Shown here: one piece after another, positions 1-7,664 of the stretch | Position numbering within the stretch: the first letter of the stretch is position 1 | Layout: each line of letters begins with the position of its first letter | Assembly (NCBI RefSeq): GCF_028282265.1 | Contig: NZ_JANQIH010000200.1 | Coordinates: forward strand, 1-42,230 | Direction of reading: 5' to 3' | Origin: Allomuricauda sp. | GTDB taxonomy: Bacteria > Bacteroidota > Bacteroidia > Flavobacteriales > Flavobacteriaceae | Length of the DNA: 42,230 nt | Translations under genes and position numbers: made by a program | The notes under the pieces: model-generated | Seen by the model: the letters and a program-made list of their open reading frames with translations, nothing else | Databases searched by the model: none | What the model was told of the DNA's origin: nothing

Positions 1-10
1 CCTCAAGTAG

Positions 11-18
11 TATTTTTG
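11..18 (+). promoter_or_regulatory. Candidate -7 promoter element upstream of hemH
   Basis: TATTTTTG is an exact match to the Bacteroidota -7 consensus TAnnTTTG and lies 31 bases before the hemH start. A matching -33 TTG would fall outside the window, so the promoter cannot be confirmed. Confidence 0.4.
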
Positions 19-49
19 CGGGACAATTAAAAAAACTGATTTTCTTGCT

Positions 50-1081
50 ATGAAAGGTGTTTTATTGGTGAATTTGGGATCACCCGATAGTCCTACCCCC
101 AAGGATGTAAAGCCATATCTTGATGAATTTTTGATGGATGAAAGGGTTATTGATGTCCCAAAATGGCTTCGTAATGTTTTGGTCCGGGGAATTATTTTGC
201 AAACCAGGCCTAAAAAATCAGCTGAGGCGTATTCCAAAATTTGGTGGGAAGAAGGTTCTCCTTTGATTATAATCTCTGAACGTTTTACGGAAAAAGTGAG
301 ACAGAAAACCAATATGCCGGTGGCTCTGGGGATGCGCTATGGCTCCATGAGCATTCAAAAGGCACTGCAAGAACTAAAAGATAAGGGCGTAGATGAGGTG
401 ATTTTGGTTCCGCTTTACCCCCATTACGCCATGTCATCTTACGAGACTGTTGTGGTCAAAGCCATGGAAGTGCAACAAAAGCATTTCCCAGAAATACATT
501 TGACCACTATGCCTGCTTTTTATAGCAACCCTGATTACATCAAAGTGCTATCAGAAAGTATTGCAGAAGGGCTGAAGGATTTTGAGTATGATCACATCTT
601 ATTTTCTTATCATGGCATACCGGAAAGGCACATTCGAAAGTCTGACCCGACCAAATTCCATTGCAAGATTGACGGCAATTGCTGTAAAATCAATTCCGTA
701 GCCCACCATACCTGTTATAGACATCAATGTTACGATACCACGGAATTGGTTAAAGCCTACTTGGATTTACCAGAAGAGAAAGTGAGTAGCTCATTTCAAT
801 CGCGTTTGGCCGGTGATCCATGGTTGAAACCCTACACGGATTACGAATTTGAACGCCTTGCCAAAGAAGGTAAAAAACGGCTAGCTGTAATCACGCCTGC
901 CTTTGTTAGTGATTGTCTTGAAACTTTGGAGGAAATTGCCATGGAAGGCAAGGAACAATTTGAAGAAGCAGGGGGTGAACACTATATTCACATTCCGTGC
1001 TTGAACGATAGCGATGCCTGGGTGTCATTGATGGCAAAGTGGGTAAACGAATGGGAATCTAAAGAAACTCTGCCTGTGTAA
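50..1081 (+). CDS. hemH: Ferrochelatase (HemH)
   Basis: Catalyses the last step of haem synthesis, inserting Fe2+ into protoporphyrin IX. The 343-residue length is normal for the family. Visible hallmarks are the N-terminal VNLGSPDSP motif, LVPLYPHY, the FSYHGIPERH motif with metal-binding His188, and the C-terminal SDCLETLEEI motif with Glu291. Between about residues 205 and 227 there is a Cys-rich stretch (Cys205, 211, 212, 222, 227) directly after the SYHG motif; some bacterial ferrochelatases hold a [2Fe-2S] cluster at internal cysteines, so a cluster here is possible but not proven. The stop codon directly abuts the ATG of the MATE gene, which suggests co-transcription. A HemJ-like gene lies at 15.6 kb. 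Confidence 0.97.
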   Translation: MKGVLLVNLGSPDSPTPKDVKPYLDEFLMDERVIDVPKWLRNVLVRGIILQTRPKKSAEAYSKIWWEEGSPLIIISERFTEKVRQKTNMPVALGMRYGSMSIQKALQELKDKGVDEVILVPLYPHYAMSSYETVVVKAMEVQQKHFPEIHLTTMPAFYSNPDYIKVLSESIAEGLKDFEYDHILFSYHGIPERHIRKSDPTKFHCKIDGNCCKINSVAHHTCYRHQCYDTTELVKAYLDLPEEKVSSSFQSRLAGDPWLKPYTDYEFERLAKEGKKRLAVITPAFVSDCLETLEEIAMEGKEQFEEAGGEHYIHIPCLNDSDAWVSLMAKWVNEWESKETLPV

Positions 1082-2467
1082 ATGGCAAAAGTATCCTCCG
1101 AACAATTAGGGACAGAACCCATTGGCAGACTACTGGTAAAACAAGCAGTCCCGGCGTCTATTGGGATTTTGGTCATGTCCCTGAATGTTTTGGTAGATTC
1201 TATTTTTGTAGGCAACTGGATTGGTTCCATTGCCATTGCAGCTATTAATGTAGTCCTTCCCGTTTCCTTTTTTATCGCTGCCTTAGGGATGGCAATCGGG
1301 ATAGGTGGATCAAGCATCATTTCACGAGCCTTGGGTTCTGGTAATAAGGAAAAAGCTCTGCGGACCTTTGGAAATCAAATCACTTTGACGCTTTCGGTCA
1401 CCGTTTCCATGGTGGTTTTAGGATTGTATTTTGTTGATGATTTGATTCCCTTGTTTGGAGGTAAGGGCAGTATTTTTCCACTTGCAAAAATCTATTATAC
1501 CATTGTCCTCTACGGAGTTCCCTTTTTGGCGCTCTGTATGATGGGAAATACAGTAATTCGAGCCGAAGGAAAGCCCAAATTTGCCATGGTGGCAATGATT
1601 ATTCCTTCCGTAGGAAACCTGTTTCTGGATTACCTTTTCATTTATGTATTCGATTGGGGCATGCATGGCGCAGCATGGGCCACTACGGCAGGTTATCTGC
1701 TTTGTTTCGCTTACATTGTGTACTTCTTTCTATCGAAAAACTCTGAGCTTAAGATTGGAATTTCCGATTTTGTACTGAAGAATTCCATTTTAAGGGAGAT
1801 AGGCTCACTTGGTTTTGTGACCTTGGCCCGCCAAGCGGTAACAAGTATTATTTATCTCTTATTGAACAACATCTTATTCAATTTGGGAGGTGAGGCCCTT
1901 GTGGCGGTTTATGCCATTATTGGACGCATGTTGATGTTTGCTTTATTTCCCGTGTTTGGGGTCACTCAGGGTTTCCTTCCCATTGCAGGATTCAACTATG
2001 GTGCTGTCCAATACGATAGGGTAAAGGAATCCATTTACACGGCTATTAAATATGCCGCTTTGGTTGCCTCTTTGGTATTTATGGGTCTTATGGTTTTTCC
2101 CGATTTTTTCACGGACCTTTTCCTAAGTGACCGACCGGATCTGCCACCTGAAGAATTGGCAACCAACGCCTTTGTCATGGACCATGCGCCCACAGCAATG
2201 CGACTGGTATTTGCAGCAACACCCATTATAGCTCTTCAACTGATTGGTGCTGCCTATTTTCAAGCCGTAGGTAAAGCGGTACCCGCTTTGCTCTTGACAC
2301 TCACTCGCCAGGGATTTTTCTTTATTCCTTTGATTTTGGTACTGCCCCATTTTTTGGGAGAATTGGGCGTTTGGCTCTCCTTTCCCATAGCTGATGTTTT
2401 GGCCACGATTGTTACAGGTCTTTATCTGCGGAAAGAAATCAAGACCACACTTGAAGTTTCGGTTTGA
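1082..2467 (+). CDS. MATE family efflux transporter
   Basis: A 461-residue polytopic inner-membrane protein with about 12 hydrophobic segments in two repeated halves (roughly residues 15-190 and 235-440), as in MatE-domain cation/drug antiporters. Typical sequences include the start of the first half (IGRLLVKQAVPASIGIL) and a VFGVTQGFLPIAGFNYGA stretch in the second half, close to the bacterial NorM/DinF-like group. Its ATG follows the hemH stop with no gap, so translational coupling to hemH is likely; export of a haem-related compound is only a guess from that position. It converges with the minus-strand NTF2-like gene 8 bases downstream. Confidence 0.93.
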   Translation: MAKVSSEQLGTEPIGRLLVKQAVPASIGILVMSLNVLVDSIFVGNWIGSIAIAAINVVLPVSFFIAALGMAIGIGGSSIISRALGSGNKEKALRTFGNQITLTLSVTVSMVVLGLYFVDDLIPLFGGKGSIFPLAKIYYTIVLYGVPFLALCMMGNTVIRAEGKPKFAMVAMIIPSVGNLFLDYLFIYVFDWGMHGAAWATTAGYLLCFAYIVYFFLSKNSELKIGISDFVLKNSILREIGSLGFVTLARQAVTSIIYLLLNNILFNLGGEALVAVYAIIGRMLMFALFPVFGVTQGFLPIAGFNYGAVQYDRVKESIYTAIKYAALVASLVFMGLMVFPDFFTDLFLSDRPDLPPEELATNAFVMDHAPTAMRLVFAATPIIALQLIGAAYFQAVGKAVPALLLTLTRQGFFFIPLILVLPHFLGELGVWLSFPIADVLATIVTGLYLRKEIKTTLEVSV

Positions 2468-2475
2468 GATGAAGC

Positions 2476-2898
2476 TTAGTCTTTAAGCAAAGTGGCCGCT
2501 TTGCTGATGATTTTCCACTTACCGTTCAACTTTTTCAGTAGAAAAATATCGACAAATCGGAGGTTGGGTTTTGGGATATAGATTTCCACTTTGGCGGTTG
2601 CGATATCTAAATCATAGTCTACATTTAAAATTGTTCCTTCTCGCCCATTGAAGGTTCCTTTTTCCCTTTTGGCAAACAGGGCGGCATATTCTGCCGGGGT
2701 CATAATGAAGAGTTCTTCGTCTTCTTTGTGAAGAAACAAATCGGCTTCTTCATAAAATGCGGAGACAATTTTTTCAGGGTCATTGTACGAAGATCCGTCC
2801 AAATAGGTTTGTAGAGTTGCTTTTATAGCTTCCGTTTCAGATTGGGCCTTCATCTGAAAACTAACCAACGTAATTAAAAGTAGAATGTATCTTTTCAT
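2476..2898 (-). CDS. Exported NTF2-like protein (putative lumazine-binding family)
   Basis: A 140-residue protein with an N-terminal signal peptide (MKRYILLLITLVSFQMKAQ, probable cleavage after KAQ). The mature part has the NTF2-like/SnoaL cone-fold pattern: an N-terminal helix leading to a YLDGSSYNDPEKI segment, a region of F-H-E residues, then a C-terminal sheet ending LLKKLNGKWKIISKA. This is the arrangement of the family annotated as putative lumazine-binding; substrate and function are unknown. The start overlaps the stop of the upstream sugar dehydrogenase gene by four bases (ATGA), so the two are probably one operon and both products are exported. Confidence 0.8.
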   Translation of the reverse strand: MKRYILLLITLVSFQMKAQSETEAIKATLQTYLDGSSYNDPEKIVSAFYEEADLFLHKEDEELFIMTPAEYAALFAKREKGTFNGREGTILNVDYDLDIATAKVEIYIPKPNLRFVDIFLLKKLNGKWKIISKAATLLKD

Positions 2899-4079
2899 TT
2901 TTTATAAGAGTTTGTATCGTTATTTGGAATTATTTGAATCAGTTTTCCATCGTCCTCATCGGTCAGGATATAGAATTTTCCACTCGGACTTTGTCTGGCC
3001 TTTCGGATACGCACCCGGTCATCGATAAATAGTTCTTCGGCACTTTTTATCGTATCATTCTCAATGCGAAAACGCCATAGACTTCCTCGGGATAAACCAG
3101 GAACGATGAGATTGTCCCTCCAAGCTGGGAAATCATCTCCAGTATAGAAAGTAAGCCCGGTAGGAGCAACGGTATGGGGCCAAAACCAAACTGGTGGAGT
3201 AAAGGTGACACCGTCCAATTTGGGAGGAGTGTAATCGCTACTTCGCAGTTTACCAGAGGTCACATTGGGCCAACCATAATTGGCGCCTGCGCTTAATAAA
3301 TTGACTTCATCTCCTTGAATGGTTCCGTGTTCACTGAACCAGATATTTCCGGTCTTCGGTTCCACAGCGATACCTTGGGCGGCCCGTATCCCCAAAGCGT
3401 ACACTCCGGGAACACCGTCGGGGCCAAAATCAGGGTTATCTTCTGGGACGCTTCCATCAGAATTGATGCGATATATTTTTCCCCGTTTATCTGAAATATC
3501 CTGTGCATGTGGAATTGGGGGATTATCCCTTTCCCAAAACAATCTTTCCCCTATAGTGACATATAACTTTCCATCGGGCCCGAATACCATTCCGCCACCA
3601 AAATGAAAATATTCCCGAGCAAAAGGTTCTGCTACCAGTAAGGTCTGATGATTATGAAGCGAATCGTTTTCCAACTTTGCACGAACCACTTTGGTTGTTC
3701 TACCTTCACCCTTTCTTTTCGCAGCATAGGAAAAATATACCCATTGATTTTCTTTAAAAGCGGGGTCAATAAGTACTTCGAAGATTCCGGAATTGTCTCC
3801 CAAACTATAGGCCCTGATGCTATCCGTCAAATCCTTCGGAAATCCTTTAACAATTGATTTTTCTTTGGATTGCAGATTTACTTTGAGTAGGTTACCATCC
3901 TTTTCAGAAATCAGTGCTTGTTCTTCAGAAAGAAATGCAATGCTCCACGGATGGTTGAGCCCATTAAGCACAACTTTTTTAGCTGGATGGTGAAGGTTTT
4001 CTGATTTTTCGTAGGTCTCGTTGCTTCTTTGTTGGCACCCTACCAGTAGAATTGTGTAGAAAAACAGTATTCGTTTCAT
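2895..4079 (-). CDS. PQQ-dependent aldose sugar dehydrogenase-like lipoprotein
   Basis: A soluble glucose dehydrogenase/HHIP-like six-bladed beta-propeller of about 394 residues, expected to oxidise sugars with PQQ in the periplasm or on the outer membrane. I chose the ATG at 4079 because it gives a lipoprotein signal (MKRILFFYTILLVGC) ending in a lipobox Cys; an upstream in-frame ATG at 4109 only adds ten polar residues. Family landmarks are LNHPWSIAFL near the N-terminus, HFGGGMVFGPDGKLYVTIGE, the GD-V-N motif in SEHGTIQGDEVN, NYGWP, and PTGLTFYTGDDFP near the C-terminus. No PQQ synthesis genes are visible, so cofactor would have to come from elsewhere. Overlaps the NTF2-like gene by four bases. 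Confidence 0.88.
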   Translation of the reverse strand: MKRILFFYTILLVGCQQRSNETYEKSENLHHPAKKVVLNGLNHPWSIAFLSEEQALISEKDGNLLKVNLQSKEKSIVKGFPKDLTDSIRAYSLGDNSGIFEVLIDPAFKENQWVYFSYAAKRKGEGRTTKVVRAKLENDSLHNHQTLLVAEPFAREYFHFGGGMVFGPDGKLYVTIGERLFWERDNPPIPHAQDISDKRGKIYRINSDGSVPEDNPDFGPDGVPGVYALGIRAAQGIAVEPKTGNIWFSEHGTIQGDEVNLLSAGANYGWPNVTSGKLRSSDYTPPKLDGVTFTPPVWFWPHTVAPTGLTFYTGDDFPAWRDNLIVPGLSRGSLWRFRIENDTIKSAEELFIDDRVRIRKARQSPSGKFYILTDEDDGKLIQIIPNNDTNSYKK

Positions 4080-4143
4080 CTCAACGGTTTTGTTCTGCAA
4101 ATGATGCAAAACGAGGAAACAAATCCTTTAAAAAACGTGATTT

Positions 4144-5169
4144 TTAAGACGAAAAATGAGGTTTGGAAAACTGATTTCGGTACTGCGTTGGTGTCTTTTG
4201 GGTTTTGGCTTTAAAAGCCAGATTGAATGAAGTCACATTTCCGAAGCCGCAGTCGAAAGCAATGCTGATTATTTTTTCCTTTTGGTATTTGGGGTCTTGA
4301 AGCAGTCTTTTGGCCTTTTCAATGCGATAGCCATTTACAAAATCTGAAAAGTTCTTTTGTTCATTTTGATTGATGGCCTGGGAAAGTTTGCGTGGAGATG
4401 TTTCCAATCGTTCAGCAACATTTTCCAAAGTCAGTGTGTTATCAAGAAAGACTTCTTCCTTAGCGAACAATTCTTTAAGAGATGTTGTTAGGTGTTGGGA
4501 AGTATGCAAGTCTAATGTGGAAGTATTGTATTTTCCCAATTGAAAGGCATGCTTTTGAAGAAAAAGAAAGGAGAAAATGTAAATCAAAAGCGAAAAGAAC
4601 AAAGCGCCACCGATATAGAAGGAAAAGACCCCGGCCAAATTTCCCATATAGAAAAGCCATATTAGCGAAACCCCAAAAGCAAGGTTGCGATACCACCTCG
4701 ATTTTTGAGGATGAACCCTTCGTCGGTTCAAATAAAGAACCTGAAATGAAAGGCCGAGATAAACTGCCAAATGAGCAAATACCAAAGTATAGATAACATA
4801 AGCTAAATTCGACGCATCGTTGGGGATAAAATAGGCAAAAGTTGCAAATAGAAGAAAGGGGACAGTGTGTATGAAATCCCTAAAACGGAATTCCCTTTGT
4901 TCACTTAGAATAGCTTTGCCATAAAGCCATAGAAAGGGACCTGTCAATAGAATTCCTGAAATTCCAAGGTTGCGTTGCCAAGGTTCCAAGGTCAGATGGA
5001 CGTTCAAAACTGATTTTCCTATGCGAATGGTCAATCCGAGAATCACCAGACCCAGAAAAATGTTGGCCAAGCGGTTGGCTTTTCTTAATGTGAAAAGATA
5101 AAAACAAAGAAACAAGGCCTGGGCCACTCCCAAACAACTCAGAACCAAAATAATGGTACTTTCCTTCAT
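4144..5169 (-). CDS. Membrane-anchored AraC family transcriptional regulator
   Basis: A 341-residue protein. The first about 200 residues carry some six or seven hydrophobic segments with no soluble ligand domain, and the last about 100 residues form the AraC double helix-turn-helix: LENVAERLETSPRKLSQAIN is helix-turn-helix 1, and the IISIAFDCGFGNVTSFNLAF segment with its KTPTQYR tail is the diagnostic second half. Such integral-membrane AraC proteins are common in flavobacteria and are thought to sense an envelope or membrane signal. It lies between the PD40 lipoprotein and sugar dehydrogenase genes on the same strand, with 64-70 bp gaps, so it may regulate the surrounding exported proteins. 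A candidate -7 element (reverse strand TACTTTTG, 5175-5182) is only five bases from the ATG. Confidence 0.9.
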   Translation of the reverse strand: MKESTIILVLSCLGVAQALFLCFYLFTLRKANRLANIFLGLVILGLTIRIGKSVLNVHLTLEPWQRNLGISGILLTGPFLWLYGKAILSEQREFRFRDFIHTVPFLLFATFAYFIPNDASNLAYVIYTLVFAHLAVYLGLSFQVLYLNRRRVHPQKSRWYRNLAFGVSLIWLFYMGNLAGVFSFYIGGALFFSLLIYIFSFLFLQKHAFQLGKYNTSTLDLHTSQHLTTSLKELFAKEEVFLDNTLTLENVAERLETSPRKLSQAINQNEQKNFSDFVNGYRIEKAKRLLQDPKYQKEKIISIAFDCGFGNVTSFNLAFKAKTQKTPTQYRNQFSKPHFSS

Positions 5170-5174
5170 GGCAT

Positions 5175-5182
5175 CAAAAGTA
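5175..5182 (-). promoter_or_regulatory. Candidate -7 element very close to the AraC start
   Basis: On the minus strand this reads TACTTTTG, an exact TAnnTTTG match, five bases upstream of the ATG at 5169. If used, the mRNA would be almost leaderless. No well-spaced -33 TTG was found. Confidence 0.3.
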
Positions 5183-5239
5183 CAAAGACCTCAAATAAAC
5201 TCTATAAGGAAACCTCCATACGGGGAAGGTCTTTTTGCA

Positions 5240-6217
5240 CTATTGCAAATGCTTTTGTTTCATTTCTGCTATAAAATCTGCGGACATATAATACAGGTTA
5301 AGCTGCCCATTGTCAAAGGTTCTATAGCGCTCGTGTACTTTTTTTATGGATTCCAAAGGACTTGTCTGCAAAGGACTGGAGATACGGCCACTCGCAAATA
5401 TGAACAGTTTTCCATCAGGGCTTACCCAAGGACACATTTCATGGGTTTCCGAATTGATAGGTTCTCCCAGATTCTCAGGTTTGGTCCAGTTACCTTCTAT
5501 ATTGAACGAGATATACAGGTCTCCTCTTCCCAGGGTATCATCATAACCTCTAAAAATTAGATAATCCTCGTCAGGTGATATAAAGGGATCACCCTTGTTG
5601 GAACCCTCGTTGATGATTTGTGGCAAGGGTTCGACCTGATACACAGAATCCGTTGGTATGCCCCGGAACATTCTTCCATCAGACCAAATATTAAAATACA
5701 GGTTTCCATTTTTAGATAAAGAGGTGTAGTATTCATCCTTTTCAGCTCCCATCAGTTCCACATAAATGGGTTCAGACCAACCGGTATTTTCTCTCTGCAC
5801 ATACCAGACCCCACTGTTTTCGAGTTCTCCCTCTGGTCTTTGCGAACTAAAGTAAATTCGGTTTCCATCGAGGGAAAAGAAAGGGTCATAATCTGTATAT
5901 GTTCCTGAAAAGGATGCGATTTGGGGTTCGCTCCACGTACTATCAGCTTGCAATTCGGTAAAAGTGATATAGGTCTTGCCAGGAGGAGAGGTGGAATAAT
6001 AGAATTCCGTTCCGTCCGGAGAAAAGGTCCCGTTATATTCTGTAACAGGCGAGGCTAAAAGTTCTGGTGCCAAAAGTTGGGGTTGGTCGGTAGGGATAAT
6101 TCCAAAGAAGGGTCCTTTAACCTTTGGTTTTTCCTCTGTCAATGATGGTGTTTCGGTTTGCTTACATCCAAATGCAAACAGAAGTAAAAAGAACAATAAG
6201 CAATTAAATTTATTCAC
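5240..6217 (-). CDS. PD40/TolB-like beta-propeller lipoprotein
   Basis: A 325-residue exported protein built from WD40-like PD40 repeats: FSPDGTEFYYSTS, FFSLDGNRIYFSSQRP, SLSKNGNLYFNIW, FISPDEDYLIFRGYD and WVSPDGKLFIFAS. I place the start at a GTG (6217-6215), because it gives a compact lipoprotein signal (VNKFNCLLFFLLLFAFGC read from the GTG) with a lipobox Cys. The open frame extends 57 codons further upstream, but only over the end of the preceding gene in a different frame. The GTG start lies inside the last codons of the SMP-30-like gene (8-base overlap), implying translational coupling. Function unknown; PD40 propellers usually bind proteins or glycans. Confidence 0.8.
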   Translation of the reverse strand: MNKFNCLLFFLLLFAFGCKQTETPSLTEEKPKVKGPFFGIIPTDQPQLLAPELLASPVTEYNGTFSPDGTEFYYSTSPPGKTYITFTELQADSTWSEPQIASFSGTYTDYDPFFSLDGNRIYFSSQRPEGELENSGVWYVQRENTGWSEPIYVELMGAEKDEYYTSLSKNGNLYFNIWSDGRMFRGIPTDSVYQVEPLPQIINEGSNKGDPFISPDEDYLIFRGYDDTLGRGDLYISFNIEGNWTKPENLGEPINSETHEMCPWVSPDGKLFIFASGRISSPLQTSPLESIKKVHERYRTFDNGQLNLYYMSADFIAEMKQKHLQ

Positions 6218-7583
6218 AGCGATAGGTTTTATTGTTAAAGTCAAAATAGGGTTCGGCAGATGTTCGTAAGGTACCATGCCATGAATCGCGATACCATTTT
6301 TCGGGTTCATCATCACTTCGGTAATCGGCGGTAAAGAAGGAAAAGTCATCAGTGAACGTAATTGTAATATCCCCTTTACCATCGGCATCGTGCCATCGGC
6401 CTTTCATGATGTTTCCATTCAATCGACCCCATACACCGCCCAAAGCTTTTTTATTAATCAAATAGTATGAACCCGCTACTTCGTCCTCATCAATGAGCAG
6501 GTCAAAACGGCCAATTTCAGTACAATAGTTTTTGGAAACCACACCCGTTTTATTGGATTTTGGGTTTGAATTTAGCTCCAATTGAACCAACTGGTATTTT
6601 TCTAGTTTTGCAACATCAATAATTTCATTGGTTTCTTGTTTGAAGTTATCCATTTGGGAATCCGCGATAAAGAACATAGCGCCATTGTGAAGAGCAAAGG
6701 TCGTTGGGATATCGGACTCCTTTTGAAGTCGATGAATTTGTTCACTTCCAATAATCTTGGTTCCTTTTTCATTGAATGCAAATCGGTAAATGCCATTTTG
6801 TGATTTATCCTGTTTACCGTTGACAATGGCAAGAAGGTTACCATTGTAAAATTTCATCCCGTCAATACCTTTATGGGCATTTGGTGGATTGACCAATGTT
6901 TTGGTTTTAAGATTCAAAATGCGAATTCCCCATATATAGGAAGCTAAATACAAAAGATGATTGTCTGGAGAAATACTGATTCCGTTAGAATGTAGAATCC
7001 CCTCATTTTGATAAAAGACTTCAAGCTGGTCCTTTTCCCGATTTACAGTGTAGATTCTATCATTTTCTGAATCTGTGATATAGATATCTCCGACCGAGCT
7101 AATCGCAATGTCGTTTAGATATGTGAAGTCTTCAGTATCTAAGGAATAAGATTTCAATAATTCTCCAGAAGAAACACTTAGCAAAAGCAAAATGGACCTG
7201 TTTCCTGTTGGCGGCAGAACGTTACCTAAAGCGTATAGCGTATCGCCCATGATTTCCATACCAAAACCTGATAGATAATCGTATTGATCTTTATGAATAA
7301 ACTCTTCGGTATTTTTTTGCTGCAAGTCGAATCCTACGATTTTGTTATTTCGAAGACTGTTAACAAAAACTTGCTTTGAATGGGGGTCGAATGCAATACC
7401 TTCTGGTATAAGGTCTTTCTCCAAGTTCAATTCGTAATACGTTGCTTTGGTTTGAGCTTGGCAAAAACTTGAAAGAATCAAGGAAAGTGTCAAGACAAAA
7501 AAATGTCGGAAAGTACATGTCTTTGATAGGTCCGAAACGATCATTTCGATGGTTAGAGTTGTCGTTTGCTGTAAATTAATCAA
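6210..7583 (-). CDS. Exported SMP-30/NHL-type beta-propeller with C-terminal extension
   Basis: A 457-residue protein. A signal peptide ends around residue 44 (SFCQAQ); the start could be the ATG at 7583 or the one at 7544, since both keep the hydrophobic core. Residues about 50-330 form a six-bladed propeller of the SMP-30/gluconolactonase kind: LIPEGIAFDPHSKQVFVNSL, TYLNDIAISSVGDIYITDSEND, NGISISPDNHLLYLAS and GIDGMKFYNGNLLAI. After about residue 350 there is an extra domain of about 105 residues with Gly/Trp-rich strands (GGVWGRLNGNIMKGRW) that resembles small beta-barrel or lipocalin-like modules and ends in Cys-Glu. Calcium-dependent lactonase activity is possible but unproven. Confidence 0.72.
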   Translation of the reverse strand: MINLQQTTTLTIEMIVSDLSKTCTFRHFFVLTLSLILSSFCQAQTKATYYELNLEKDLIPEGIAFDPHSKQVFVNSLRNNKIVGFDLQQKNTEEFIHKDQYDYLSGFGMEIMGDTLYALGNVLPPTGNRSILLLLSVSSGELLKSYSLDTEDFTYLNDIAISSVGDIYITDSENDRIYTVNREKDQLEVFYQNEGILHSNGISISPDNHLLYLASYIWGIRILNLKTKTLVNPPNAHKGIDGMKFYNGNLLAIVNGKQDKSQNGIYRFAFNEKGTKIIGSEQIHRLQKESDIPTTFALHNGAMFFIADSQMDNFKQETNEIIDVAKLEKYQLVQLELNSNPKSNKTGVVSKNYCTEIGRFDLLIDEDEVAGSYYLINKKALGGVWGRLNGNIMKGRWHDADGKGDITITFTDDFSFFTADYRSDDEPEKWYRDSWHGTLRTSAEPYFDFNNKTYRCE

Positions 7584-7664
7584 ATCGGAGCTTGGGTTTG
7601 TATATTTCCATAGGCTTATGACTTTTTTAACAAGTATCCATCTTCATGAATTAAGTAGGGATGT

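Noticed and set aside
6218..6388. An N-terminal extension of the PD40 lipoprotein up to an ATG at 6388.
   Set aside because: It would overlap the upstream gene's C-terminal domain in another frame and bury the lipoprotein signal; the GTG at 6217 explains the signal peptide.
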